Source: DATMNI01 sp035570275 (GTDB taxonomy: Bacteria > Acidobacteriota > Terriglobia > Bryobacterales > Bryobacteraceae). From it: DNA of 32,506 bases. The translations under genes and the position numbers were made by a program. A model generated the notes under the pieces. The model was given only the letters and a program-made list of their open reading frames with translations, was not told the origin of the DNA and did no database searches. This document shows positions 22,250-31,187 of the stretch, piece after piece. The DNA lies in NCBI GenBank assembly GCA_035570275.1, contig DATMNI010000420.1, forward strand, positions 1 to 32,506, read 5' to 3'. The number at the start of each line of letters is the position of its first letter. Position 1 is the first letter of the stretch.

Positions 22250-23623
22250 CTACGCCAGAATCTCTTTCACCACGTTGCCGTAGACATCCGTCAGCCGGAA
22301 ATCGCGGCCCGCATAACGGTACGTCAGCTTTTCGTGGTCGATGCCCAACTGATGCAGCAGGGTGGCATGCAGGTCGTGAATGGAGACCGGCTTCTCCACG
22401 GCCTGGAAACCGAACTCGTCGGTGGCGCCGTATACCGTGCCGCCCTTGACGCCGCCGCCGGCCATGAACATGGTGAAGCCGTAGGGATTGTGGTCACGGC
22501 CGTCGCCGCTTTCCGAAACCGGCGTGCGGCCGAATTCGCCGCCCCAGACCACCGCCGTTTCGTTGAGCAGCCCGCGCTGCTTCAGGTCGCGGATCAGCGC
22601 GGCTGACGCCTTGTCCATATCGGGACAGCGCTTGGTGAGGTTGGATTGAATCTTGGCGTGGTCGTCCCAAGGCTGGCCGGGGCCGTAGAAGACGTGAACG
22701 GTGCGCACCCCGCGCTCCACCAGCCGCCGCGCCAGCAAACAGCCGTTGGCGAAAGGCGTCTGCCCGTATTCCTCGCGCACGTGCTCCGGCTCCTTGCGCA
22801 GGTCGAACACGTCCATGGCTTCGAACTGCATGCGGTACGCCGTCTCCATGGCCTGGATGCGGCCATCCAGAAACTCGTCTTCGCCGAAAGCCTTTTCGTG
22901 CTCGCGGTTCAAGGCCTGCACCAGGTCGAGCTGCTTGCGCTGCGCCGGCTGGGCGAGTTGCTTGTTCTGCAGATACCGGATCATCTTGTCCGGCTCGGCC
23001 ACGGAATTGTCGAACTGCGTGCCCTGATGCTCGGAGGGCAGAAAACCGGCGCGCCACAATCCGCCGCCGCCCTGACCCGGACTCAATACTACATAACCGG
23101 GCAGATTCTGGTTTTCGCTTCCCAAGCCGTACGAAATCCAGGCGCCCATGGAAGGCCGCGTGGCCGCGATATTACCCGAGTGGAAAAGGTTCCGCGCCGG
23201 CGTGTGGGTCGGGTTGAACGTGTACATCGAGCGGATCACGCAGAGGTCGTCGATCGACGCCGCCAGATTGGGCAGCAGTTCGCTGACTTCGATCCCGGAT
23301 TGTCCGTACTTCTTGAAACTGAACGGCGAAGGCAGCAGCCCGCCGGTGACCCGTTCGGTGCGGAATCCGTCGGCGTTGGGCGGCCTCTCTCCGGCGTGCT
23401 TCGCGAGCGCGGGCTTAGGGTCGAACATGTCCAGTTGCGACGGGCCGCCCACCATGAACAGAAAAATGTTGTGCTTCGCCGTGGGCTGGAAATTTGGCCC
23501 TATACTGTGGACCGGCCCGGCGGCGCGCGCCTGCTCATCGGCCAGCATGCCCAGCAAACCCAGCGATCCCAACCCGCCGCAGAGCGAGCCGATCATTTCA
23601 CGCCGCGAGAAGTTTCGGTTCAT
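22250..23623 (-). CDS. DUF1501 family protein with Tat-type signal
   Basis: A 457-residue exported protein of the DUF1501 family, which belongs to the alkaline-phosphatase/sulfatase-like fold. The N-terminus NRNFSRREMIGSLCGG carries a twin-arginine motif, followed by a hydrophobic stretch. Family features: IFLFMVGGPSQLDMFDPKP, TPARNLFHSGN, VHVFYGPGQPWDDH, VVWGGEFGRTPVSESGDGRDHNP and SIHDLHATLLHQLGIDHEKLTY. The family is almost always encoded next to PSD1/DUF1549 proteins in Planctomycetota, Acidobacteriota and Verrucomicrobiota, and its function is unproven. ATG 23623 overlaps the upstream stop as ATGA, so the TTG six bases upstream is not needed. A decayed relative lies at 21138-21413. Confidence 0.9.
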   Translation of the reverse strand: MNRNFSRREMIGSLCGGLGSLGLLGMLADEQARAAGPVHSIGPNFQPTAKHNIFLFMVGGPSQLDMFDPKPALAKHAGERPPNADGFRTERVTGGLLPSPFSFKKYGQSGIEVSELLPNLAASIDDLCVIRSMYTFNPTHTPARNLFHSGNIAATRPSMGAWISYGLGSENQNLPGYVVLSPGQGGGGLWRAGFLPSEHQGTQFDNSVAEPDKMIRYLQNKQLAQPAQRKQLDLVQALNREHEKAFGEDEFLDGRIQAMETAYRMQFEAMDVFDLRKEPEHVREEYGQTPFANGCLLARRLVERGVRTVHVFYGPGQPWDDHAKIQSNLTKRCPDMDKASAALIRDLKQRGLLNETAVVWGGEFGRTPVSESGDGRDHNPYGFTMFMAGGGVKGGTVYGATDEFGFQAVEKPVSIHDLHATLLHQLGIDHEKLTYRYAGRDFRLTDVYGNVVKEILA

Positions 23624-26238
23624 GGCCAAAAGATCACCTCATTGGAAGAAAGCAGCGCCTGGGCGTACTGTTCCAGCGTGCTGGAATTCAAATAGGTCAA
23701 AGCCAGGTCGAGTTCCCTGGCGCTCGGGTCGCGCGCCAGCACGCGCCGGTACAGGGCTCGGATTTTCGACTCCGCATCGGCTTCGCCCGCCACGCCCTGG
23801 GTCACGTCCTTGCCCGCATCCTTGCCGACATCCCTGGCCAACGCCGCGGCCTGTGTCTGCATGAAGGCGCTGTTCATCACGAACAACTGCTGCAGCGGCG
23901 TGGTGGTGAGTTCCCGTGACGGGCTGTGCTGCGAAGCATCGGGAAAATCGTAGAGCTTGAGCAGCGTGTTGAGGTTCGACCGGCTGACGCGGCCGTACAC
24001 GGTGCGCCGGACGTTGTCGGCGCCGTCCAGGTCGATGGAAGGCCCGCCGATGGCCGCGTCCAGCGTTCCCGCTGCTTCGAGAATGGTATCGCGGAAGGCC
24101 TCGGCATCCAGCCGCCGCGGATTCATCCGCCAGATCAGGTGGTTGGTGGCATCGGCCTTGAGACCGTCTTCGCGCGGATGGCTGGCCTGGCGATATGCCG
24201 CCGAAAGCATGATCTCGCGGTGCAGCCATTTGAGCGACCAGCCGTTGGCGATAAATCGCGCCGCCAGGTCGTCCAACAATTCGGGATGCGTGGGCTGGGC
24301 GCCCTGGGTGCCGAAATCGCTGGTGGTGGCTACCAGGGGCTTGCCGAAGTGCCAGGCCCAGACGCGATTGACGATCACGCGCGCGGCCAGGGGTGCGCCA
24401 TCGGTGAAAAGCCGCTCGGCCAGTTCCAGACGCCCGGAGCCTTGCTGGAACCGGGAATCGGCTTTCGAAAGCACCGACAGGAAATGGCGTGGGGCGACCT
24501 CTCCCGGCGCCGCGACGTTGCCATGCGGCAGGATGTGCAGGTCGCGCGCTACGCCGGGCCGCATATCGAGCGTGGTCAGGTCGGGGTCCGACCCATCGAT
24601 CCACATGCCGGCATCGAAGACGGAATTAGTGAAGGGCTCGGTGGAGGCTCCGCGCTGACGCCCGCGTCCGTTGGCGGCCGGTGGTGCAGGCCGCGTGGCA
24701 TTCGGCGGTGGCGGCGGTTGAACTGCCGGTGGCGTCGTCGGTGGCGGTGGCGTCGGTGGCGGCGTCGGCTGTGGTGGCGTCGCCGGTCGCGGCGGAGTCG
24801 GTGGCGGCACCATGCGCGCCAGGTAGCTGTACATCTCGGGACGCCTTTCCTTCAGCGGCGCCATCTCTGCCAGAATGCGCTCGTCCTCGGCCTTGAACTT
24901 CTCGGACTTCTGGCGGCTCTCCTCCGGCTTCGTCCCCGGCTCGCCCTTCATCAGGTTCGAAGCATAGTTCAGGAAAAACATGCGCTGGGCCGCCGCCATG
25001 AACTGCAATTCGGTCTTCGGATCGGTTGCCGCAAGCGGGCGCGGCGCCTGCACGGTGGAGGCAAAAACGCCCGCCAGTCCGTAATAATCCTTGGTCGGGA
25101 TAGGATCGAACTTGTGATCGTGGCACCGGGCGCAGGCCACGGTCAGCCCCAGAATACCGCGCGAGACGGCGTCCACGCGCTCATCCCAATCGTCGGTGAA
25201 CAGCGTCTCGATCACGTCCTTGGAGAGCCGCGCGTCCTTGTGGTAGACCGGCCCAGCGCCCAGGTATCCCAGTGCCCGCAGATCGTCGCGCGAAGTGCCC
25301 GGCATCTGGTCGGCGGCCAGTTGCAGTTTCACGAACCGGTCGTAGGGCACGTCGCGGCTGACGGCCTCGATTACCCAATCGCGATACCGCCAGGCAAACG
25401 GGTACGGCGGATTGGTGGCTTCGGAAGTGGGGTTGTCCTCGGCGAACCGCGCCACATCCAGCCAGTACCGGCCCCATCGCGGACCATACTGGGCCGAGCC
25501 CAGCAGCCGGTCCACCAGGCGCTCATAGGCGTCGGGCGACCGGTCCTTCTCGAAAGCCGCGACTTCGCCGTAGGTGGGCCGCAAACCCGTGAGGTCCAGG
25601 TAGGCGCGCTGGATCAGCGTAGCCGCATCGGCCGCGGGTGAAGGCTGCAGGTGGCTCTCTTGCAGTTTGGCCAGCACGAAGGAATCGATTTTCTTGCGCG
25701 CCCAAGCCGCGTCTTTTATCGTGGAGGCGGGCACTTGGGACGCGGCCATTTTGGAAGCCGGCACTTGGGGCGCGGTCACCTCACGCACCGGCTGGAAGGA
25801 CCACCACTTGCGGCCGGTTTCGATATCCATCCCGCGCTTGGCGACCGGCGCCGCGGAGGCCTTATCTTCACGCGGGTCGGGCGCGCCCCCGGCAATCCAT
25901 TTCCGGAAGGCGTCGATTTCGCGCGCCGAAAGCTTCCCGGTGGGCGGCATGCGGAGTTCGGAGTCTTTATATTCCAGCGCCTCAATCAGGCGGCTGGCAT
26001 CGGGACTGCCCGGAACGAGAATGGGCCCACCATCACCGCCCGCCCGCATCCCGGGCTTGGTGTCGAGCACCAAGCCGCCCATGGGAGTCCGCAGTTTGGA
26101 GGAATGACAACCGAAGCACTGGTTAACGAGGATGGGACGAATCTCTTTTTCGAAGAAGGTGTTGTCTACGGCCTGAGTATTTACAGCCTGCGCGCTCAGG
26201 CGGCCAGCACAGAGCGCCAATACGGCCCAGAATTTCAT
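23620..26238 (-). CDS. PSD1 (DUF1549/DUF1553) protein with cytochrome c domain
   Basis: An 872-residue exported protein. Signal peptide (about 1-17, ending SAQ); PSCyt1 cytochrome-like domain with haem motif CFGCH (41-45) and RMPPTGKLSAREI; DUF1549 (about 170-400, with YWLDVARFAEDNPTSEA and CARCHDHKFDPI, a second CxxCH); a long Pro/Thr-rich linker (about 480-545); DUF1553 (about 570-860, ending YLNSSTLEQYAQALLSSNEVIF). Probably periplasmic and redox-active, working with the DUF1501 protein; the substrate is unknown. ATG 26238 is chosen because it gives a clean signal peptide, although the ribosome binding site is poor; TTG 26271 adds 11 residues. Residues VPASK-MAASQ-VPAST arise from a 15-base tandem repeat at about 25728-25772. 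Confidence 0.9.
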   Translation of the reverse strand: MKFWAVLALCAGRLSAQAVNTQAVDNTFFEKEIRPILVNQCFGCHSSKLRTPMGGLVLDTKPGMRAGGDGGPILVPGSPDASRLIEALEYKDSELRMPPTGKLSAREIDAFRKWIAGGAPDPREDKASAAPVAKRGMDIETGRKWWSFQPVREVTAPQVPASKMAASQVPASTIKDAAWARKKIDSFVLAKLQESHLQPSPAADAATLIQRAYLDLTGLRPTYGEVAAFEKDRSPDAYERLVDRLLGSAQYGPRWGRYWLDVARFAEDNPTSEATNPPYPFAWRYRDWVIEAVSRDVPYDRFVKLQLAADQMPGTSRDDLRALGYLGAGPVYHKDARLSKDVIETLFTDDWDERVDAVSRGILGLTVACARCHDHKFDPIPTKDYYGLAGVFASTVQAPRPLAATDPKTELQFMAAAQRMFFLNYASNLMKGEPGTKPEESRQKSEKFKAEDERILAEMAPLKERRPEMYSYLARMVPPPTPPRPATPPQPTPPPTPPPPTTPPAVQPPPPPNATRPAPPAANGRGRQRGASTEPFTNSVFDAGMWIDGSDPDLTTLDMRPGVARDLHILPHGNVAAPGEVAPRHFLSVLSKADSRFQQGSGRLELAERLFTDGAPLAARVIVNRVWAWHFGKPLVATTSDFGTQGAQPTHPELLDDLAARFIANGWSLKWLHREIMLSAAYRQASHPREDGLKADATNHLIWRMNPRRLDAEAFRDTILEAAGTLDAAIGGPSIDLDGADNVRRTVYGRVSRSNLNTLLKLYDFPDASQHSPSRELTTTPLQQLFVMNSAFMQTQAAALARDVGKDAGKDVTQGVAGEADAESKIRALYRRVLARDPSARELDLALTYLNSSTLEQYAQALLSSNEVIFWP

Positions 26239-26299
26239 CCTTGACAGACATTCTATCAGGAAGTGGCACAAGCCTCCTGGCCTGTGTTCTAACGCCGGT

Positions 26300-26608
26300 C
26301 TATCTCCAGTCGTGGAAGCTGTCGTGCAGGGAGTCGTGCAATGACCGGTGGAAATCCCGAGCGGCGCGCCGCATTTCCTCGCGGGCTTGCCGCATTTCCT
26401 CGCGGCCCTGCCGCATTTCGCGGGAGATCGCCATCCGATCGGTGCGGATTTCCCGAGCGGCTTGCGCGCGCGCCTGGTAGGCTTCGCGCCGGGCGGCCGT
26501 CAGTTCCCGCCGCAGTTCCGAACGGTCATACCGCGCGTCCCACCGCCACCGGCCGAACGATGGCGCGATCAGCAACAACAGCAACACCCCAACCGCCACA
26601 AACTTCAT
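26300..26608 (-). CDS. Small secreted charged-helix protein
   Basis: A 102-residue protein: signal peptide MKFVAVGVLLLLLIAPSFG, then a highly charged helix, almost entirely Arg, Glu, Ala, Met and Gln. It contains repeats REEMRQA and SLHDSLHDSFHDW. The DNA repeat unit is 21 bases (7 codons), three copies near 26372-26434. AAGGAG is present before ATG 26608, with a TATATA-type -10 further upstream. It lies 62 bases upstream of the PSD1 gene, in the same direction, and may be the first gene of that operon. Pattern resembles periplasmic coiled-coil proteins; no named family recognised. Confidence 0.65.
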   Translation of the reverse strand: MKFVAVGVLLLLLIAPSFGRWRWDARYDRSELRRELTAARREAYQARAQAAREIRTDRMAISREMRQGREEMRQAREEMRRAARDFHRSLHDSLHDSFHDWR

Positions 26609-26766
26609 GCACGTTGCTCCTTATAGTAGCTATATACGCCCGGCGGGGCAGAAAGTTTGGCCGAATTTGCGATTTTTTTCGGGTTTCAAGCAGTTTGGGC
26701 TGCAAGCAACAGATGCCGGATTTACTGTTTGCTTGTCCAGTCGGGCGGGGAGGAAACCGGCACCGC

Positions 26767-26829
26767 GGCCACGAGGGCCGGGATGCGGGCTTAAGACGGA
26801 TCAAGCCCCCGAGTTTGCGTCCCGTGGCC
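26767..26829 (-). terminator. Nested stem-loop after the DUF4276 gene
   Basis: Outer arms GGCCACG (26767-26773) and CGTGGCC (26823-26829), inner arms GGGCTT (26787-26792) and AAGCCC (26803-26808). It begins 13 bases beyond the DUF4276 stop in the direction of transcription. There is no U-run, so factor-independent termination is uncertain. The rest of 26609-26842 holds only the promoter region of the gene at 26608. Confidence 0.35.
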
Positions 26830-26842
26830 CGGAAGGTTGAGC

Positions 26843-27451
26843 CTACAGCGGTTCGGCGCCGCTCAAGGTGAGGATAGTGTTCAGGAATGCTTTCAGCTCC
26901 GGGCATTTGTTCGCCGCTACGGTAAGGTCTTTACCGCGTAGAATTCGGGCAACGTCTCGTGTCTTTGAGTAGTCACGCGGACAGGTTCCGATTCTGAAGA
27001 TTTCACGAATGTGGTAAGACGGTGGCCGGGTGTGGTTCACGGATTCCGGCGGGCCGGTCGGTGCGGCTTTCTTGTTGCCGGCCAACGCTTGAATTTCGCT
27101 CCAAAACGGAAGCAACCAGGCCTCGAAATCATGCTGTGCAGCGTGGGGATGGAACTTGGGGTTCTTCCCAACCCACTCTCGCATCTTCCGTCTTGCGTCG
27201 GCGGCGTCGATGAAATCGCTCGTCCCCGTGTACACGTCCGTCAATGCAATCACGGCATCCGACGGAGGCTTTCCGTTTCTCAGGAGTCCTTCGACCGCCC
27301 TCCGAAGCTTGTCTTCCTTTGGGATTCTTCCATCGTAGGGGAAGGGATCGATGTTAGGCATTCGTTTGTTGAGCTTCAACCCCAGGAATCCCCGTAAGTA
27401 CGGCAGAAAAGCTCGCTCAGTCCTCCCCTCAACCATGATGGAGATCTTCAA
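26843..27451 (-). CDS. DUF4276 (TOPRIM-like) protein
   Basis: A 202-residue protein of the DUF4276 family, related to TOPRIM nuclease domains. The opening strand SIMVEGRTERAFLPYL has the conserved Glu of the VEGxTE motif; VIALTDVYTGTSDF supplies the second acidic site. AAQHDFEAWLLPFW is also family-like. No signal peptide. The start is TTG 27451, overlapping the ATPase stop as TTGA; a longer frame from 27481 is possible but less economical. Coupling with an OLD-like ATPase suggests a two-component version of the fused ATPase-TOPRIM enzymes used in phage defence. The nuclease role is inferred; DUF4276 proteins are not all characterised. Confidence 0.8.
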   Translation of the reverse strand: MKISIMVEGRTERAFLPYLRGFLGLKLNKRMPNIDPFPYDGRIPKEDKLRRAVEGLLRNGKPPSDAVIALTDVYTGTSDFIDAADARRKMREWVGKNPKFHPHAAQHDFEAWLLPFWSEIQALAGNKKAAPTGPPESVNHTRPPSYHIREIFRIGTCPRDYSKTRDVARILRGKDLTVAANKCPELKAFLNTILTLSGAEPL

Positions 27452-28608
27452 GCCCGCGCCCCGAGGCGCCCGTTGCGCCAAAGCTCATCCAATGAATAGT
27501 CTTTCAGCCAGTCACCCAGACCGAGTTCGTCCGCTCTTGTCAGACTGGTCATGCCATCTTCGGTTGAATCGAGGATGACCACTTCCGAGGGTTCGAGGAA
27601 ACGGATCAGGGTATCCGAATGGGTGGCCACAATGATTTGAGTCCGGTGCGAAGCCTCTCTCAACTGGTCTGCCATCAAACTCAGCAATTCGGGATGCAGA
27701 CTCACCTCCGGTTCGTCGAGGAGAGTGAGAGCTGTAAGTCCCGGGCTCTGTAGCAACGTTGTCAGCCACAGGAACCGCAGTGTTCCCTCTGACAATTGGT
27801 GCATGTAGAGCGGCTTTGAAAAACCACGCTCGCGCCATGCAAGCGCGAGCGTTCCTGCCGCTACCGGCGGAAAATCCAGCCGCTCAAATCGCGGAAACGC
27901 CGCACGAAGAGAGTCTTCAATTGCCTCAAATCGGTTTCGTTCTGTCTCGCGAAGATAGAAAAGACACGCAACCAGATCCTCACCGTCTCTACCGGGCAAC
28001 TCCGCGGGCCTCATCGACTGCGGCAGGCGGACAGGCGACCGGGGATCGACATTCAAGACGTGATAAAAGGTTGAGGAGGCGAGCCGCCGCCGGAAATCCT
28101 CTGGTTCCTGGAACATTTTTGGAACCTGCGCCAACGAAGTCTCCAGGGGGTTGTGCTCCCACGTCGGGCGCAGGAGCTTTTTCTTCTCTGGGTCGTAGTA
28201 CTTAACGTCCCGTTCGTGCGAATTGATATGAAGGAACGGTGTTGGGTGAGGCCTCTTTTTCTGGGTGAGCACCTCTTCGCGGACCGCGTGGGCGATTCCT
28301 TCCGGACGAAGCCGCAACGAGTATTCGAGGGGCTCGCGACCTGGAACCTCCATCGTGATTCCCAGTCCAAGTTCCTCAGCTCTGTCGTATGTAAGTATGT
28401 TTGCCAGCCCCGACAGGTCAGAAATCGATGAACTCAGTTTAGCCTGCGCGGAACATGCCAGCAAAGAGAGTACATCCAGCACGGATGTCTTTCCCGTTCC
28501 ATTCGCGCCGATCATTACCGAAAGCGGGCGCAACGAGAGTCGAACGTCGTGCAGACGCCGAAAACCCTGAATCGAGAGTTGGCCAAAGCGTACCGGGGAA
28601 TGCTCCAT
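27448..28608 (-). CDS. OLD-like AAA ATPase (AAA_15/AAA_21)
   Basis: A 386-residue ABC-type ATPase of the RecF/OLD group. Walker A is GANGTGKT (34-41); ABC signature LSEGT (272-276); Walker B LTLLDEPEVSLHPE with D298 and E299; the H-loop is IIVATHSD. The middle region (about 90-230) replaces the long coiled coil of SMC proteins, as usual for this group. It lacks a TOPRIM domain of its own, which the next gene supplies. GAGG lies eight bases before ATG 28608. Such pairs recur in defence islands; likely role is sensing phage or foreign DNA and controlling the partner nuclease. No methylase or other restriction gene is adjacent. Confidence 0.88.
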   Translation of the reverse strand: MEHSPVRFGQLSIQGFRRLHDVRLSLRPLSVMIGANGTGKTSVLDVLSLLACSAQAKLSSSISDLSGLANILTYDRAEELGLGITMEVPGREPLEYSLRLRPEGIAHAVREEVLTQKKRPHPTPFLHINSHERDVKYYDPEKKKLLRPTWEHNPLETSLAQVPKMFQEPEDFRRRLASSTFYHVLNVDPRSPVRLPQSMRPAELPGRDGEDLVACLFYLRETERNRFEAIEDSLRAAFPRFERLDFPPVAAGTLALAWRERGFSKPLYMHQLSEGTLRFLWLTTLLQSPGLTALTLLDEPEVSLHPELLSLMADQLREASHRTQIIVATHSDTLIRFLEPSEVVILDSTEDGMTSLTRADELGLGDWLKDYSLDELWRNGRLGARA

Positions 28609-28668
28609 TGTTTTCCTCGGCCCGCACTAAGAGTGGCCGTCGATCCAGTTTACCCTTATGGAGCGCGC

Positions 28669-31176
28669 CTATTCGTAGTGCAGCGCCTGGATCGGATCAA
28701 TCCCGCTGGCCCGCCGGGCGGGCAGGAAACCGGCGCCGGCGGCTACCAGCGCCATAATCCCGAGGGCGGCGGCGGCGGTCCAGACGTCGGTCGTTTGGAC
28801 GCCGAATAACTGGGTGGCCACGTAGCGGCTCAGCGCCCAAGCCGCCGGAACGCCGAGCGCGAGGCCGACGCCGACCAGTATGGCGGTCTCGCGCATCACC
28901 ATCCAGACTACCGCGCCTTGCGGTGCTCCCAGGGCCATGCGCAGACCGATCTCCTTGGTCCGCCGGGCCACCACGAATGCCATCACGCCGTAGAGCCCGA
29001 TGGCCGCCAGCACCGTGGCCAGCACGCCGAATGCGGCGGAGAGCATCGCAATCAGCCGCTCCGTGCTGAGGGTTTCGTCCAGTTGCCGTTGCAGCGTCTT
29101 CATCTGGTAAATCGGCATGGCCGGGTCGATCTCGGCGATCTTGCGGCGCATCGCGGCAAACATGGTTGAGGAGTCCACCGACGTGCGTACGTAAAATGTG
29201 TTGCCCCCCGGATAGCTGTTCTGCAGATCGGCCACGAAAACCTGACGGTGCACGCCCTCGCGAGGGCCTTCGTAGAGGGCGTCCCGGGCCACGCCGACAA
29301 TCTCGATTTCCAGTTTCGTCTTGGGCCCGCCGCCAAAACCGATGTGCCGGCCCAGCGCGCTTTTGCCGCCAAAGAAATGGGTGGCGAACTTCTGGTTCAC
29401 GATGGCCACTTTAAACGTCGTTCCCGTGTCTCTTTCGTCGAAATCGCGGCCCTCCAGCAAGGGTTCGCCCATGGCCTGCCAATAGCCTGGCGAGACCACG
29501 TTCATGAAGGCCTGCATATCTTCGCCGTCCTTGTTCTGGTGCCCCTCCACCGACATGCTGGAATCCCATTCACTGCCGCTTAAGATCGAAACCCCGGCGG
29601 TGGTCGCCGAGGTTACCCCCGGCAGGCTCCGCACACCCAGCAAGGCCTGCTGGTAGAACGTCCGCAAGCGCGGTCCGGAGTAGCCGTTCAACGCCGGGTC
29701 CACCTGAAACGTGACCAGGTTTCCGATATCGCGGAAGCCGGCGTTGGTCTGTTTCAAATTGGCCAGCGTCTTCACGAACAGGCCGGCCCCGGCCAGCAGC
29801 AGAAACGAAAACGCGACCTGCGCGATCACCAGGGCTTTGCGGAGTTTGACCGATCCGCCGCCGCCCGTCACCGCGCCCACCACGTCTTTCAAGGTGTTCC
29901 ACAAGTCGACGCGCAGCGCCTGCACGGCCGGCGCCAGGCCGAATAACAGCCCGGTCAAGACCGCCAGGGCCGCGTTGAAAGCCAGCACGCGGGCGTCCGG
30001 GTCGGCCTTCAGCATCAGCGGGGCGCTATTCTGCGGGATGAACGTCAGCAACGCGCGGATGATCGCCACCGCCAGGAACAGCCCCGCCACACCGCCCGTT
30101 ACCGAAAGCAGCAAGCTCTCAATCAACAGTTGGCGCAACAGTTGCCACCGCGACGCGCCAATCGCCAGCCGCACCGCCACTTCCTTCTGGCGGGCAATGG
30201 CGCGGGCGATCAGCAGGTTGGCCACGTTGAAGCAGGCGATCAGCAGGACCAGCCCCACCATGCACATCAATACGATCAGCGCCGTGGAGTAGCTCTGGCG
30301 CAGTTCCGAGAAGCCGTTGCCCGCCGCCTCCACGTTGATCTTCCGGGCCAGGAAGCGATCGCGATAATACTTCGAAGTATCCTTCAACTCCTTCTGGTTG
30401 ATCTCCTCGTTGAGGACTTGTGAGAACAGAACCTGCAGCGAGGCTTTGGCCGAATCCACCGTAAACCCCGGTTTCATCCGGGCGAAAGTCTGCACCCACT
30501 GGCTGCGCCGGTCGCCCATGGCGTCCGAACCCGGCGTCATCAGCGGCTTCATTTGGACGGGCACGCGGATCTGCGGCGATTGCGAGGGGTCCAGGCCGGT
30601 GAAACCCGGGGCCGAAACGCCGACGATCACCATCGGGTAATTGTTTACCTGGATTTTCTGGCCGACCACCTTCGGATCGGAGGCGAATCGTGTGACCCAA
30701 TACGAATAGCTGAGCACCACCACCGGATGGCCCTTGTAGACCTGGTCGTCCTCCACGGAGGAGAAGACGCGGCCGAGCGCCGGCTTCACGCCCAACGCCT
30801 GATAATAGTTGCCCGACACCAGTTCGGCGTCGACGCGCTCGGTCTGGCCGCCGAACCCAATGGAAAGGGGCGTCCCGTACTGACAGAAGACGTCCGAGAA
30901 GGCCTGGGCCTTCTGCTGAAAGTCCTGGTACATGGGGTAGGAGGTCTTGCGCGTTCCGTTGTTGTTGCCCATGTGCGGGCCGTTGGGCCAGATCATGACG
31001 AGTTGTTCCGGGCGGGTGACGGGGAGCAGGCGCAGCATCAACTGGTCCATCAAGGTGAAGATGGCGGTGTTGGCGCCAATCCCGAGGGCCAGCGAGACCA
31101 CCGCCACCAACGTGAAGAGCGGGCTGCGGCGCAAGTTCCGCAGCGCAAACCGGATGTCAAACAGGATTCGGCTCAT
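28669..31176 (-). CDS. ADOP-type ABC transporter permease
   Basis: An 835-residue permease of the Acidobacteria-duplicated orphan permease family (TIGR03434), related to MacB/FtsX. It starts MSRILFDIRFALRNLRRSP, with a first membrane helix at 20-38 (LVAVVSLALGIGANTAIFTL), a periplasmic MacB-like domain (about 50-280), FtsX block one (about 300-440; IACFNVANLLIARAIARQKE), a second periplasmic domain and FtsX block two (about 710-830), ending PARRASGIDPIQALHYE. The family is duplicated internally and has no dedicated ATPase beside it, as here. ATG 31176 is the start; longer frames run antisense into the next gene. No ribosome binding site is present, and TATATA lies just upstream. Confidence 0.9.
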   Translation of the reverse strand: MSRILFDIRFALRNLRRSPLFTLVAVVSLALGIGANTAIFTLMDQLMLRLLPVTRPEQLVMIWPNGPHMGNNNGTRKTSYPMYQDFQQKAQAFSDVFCQYGTPLSIGFGGQTERVDAELVSGNYYQALGVKPALGRVFSSVEDDQVYKGHPVVVLSYSYWVTRFASDPKVVGQKIQVNNYPMVIVGVSAPGFTGLDPSQSPQIRVPVQMKPLMTPGSDAMGDRRSQWVQTFARMKPGFTVDSAKASLQVLFSQVLNEEINQKELKDTSKYYRDRFLARKINVEAAGNGFSELRQSYSTALIVLMCMVGLVLLIACFNVANLLIARAIARQKEVAVRLAIGASRWQLLRQLLIESLLLSVTGGVAGLFLAVAIIRALLTFIPQNSAPLMLKADPDARVLAFNAALAVLTGLLFGLAPAVQALRVDLWNTLKDVVGAVTGGGGSVKLRKALVIAQVAFSFLLLAGAGLFVKTLANLKQTNAGFRDIGNLVTFQVDPALNGYSGPRLRTFYQQALLGVRSLPGVTSATTAGVSILSGSEWDSSMSVEGHQNKDGEDMQAFMNVVSPGYWQAMGEPLLEGRDFDERDTGTTFKVAIVNQKFATHFFGGKSALGRHIGFGGGPKTKLEIEIVGVARDALYEGPREGVHRQVFVADLQNSYPGGNTFYVRTSVDSSTMFAAMRRKIAEIDPAMPIYQMKTLQRQLDETLSTERLIAMLSAAFGVLATVLAAIGLYGVMAFVVARRTKEIGLRMALGAPQGAVVWMVMRETAILVGVGLALGVPAAWALSRYVATQLFGVQTTDVWTAAAALGIMALVAAGAGFLPARRASGIDPIQALHYE

Positions 31177-31187
31177 GGCTATATATA
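31177..31187 (-). promoter_or_regulatory. Possible leaderless -10 (TATATATAGCC before ATG)
   Basis: TATATATA ends three bases before ATG 31176 on the minus strand, so transcription would begin at or near the start codon. No Shine-Dalgarno sequence is seen. The -35 is weak. A similar TATATAGC occurs before the gene at 26608, but that one has a normal ribosome binding site further down. Confidence 0.4.

Noticed and set aside
23926..25641. 571-codon rightward frame opposite the PSD1 gene
   Set aside because: Antisense shadow; His/Gln/Arg-rich with no motif.
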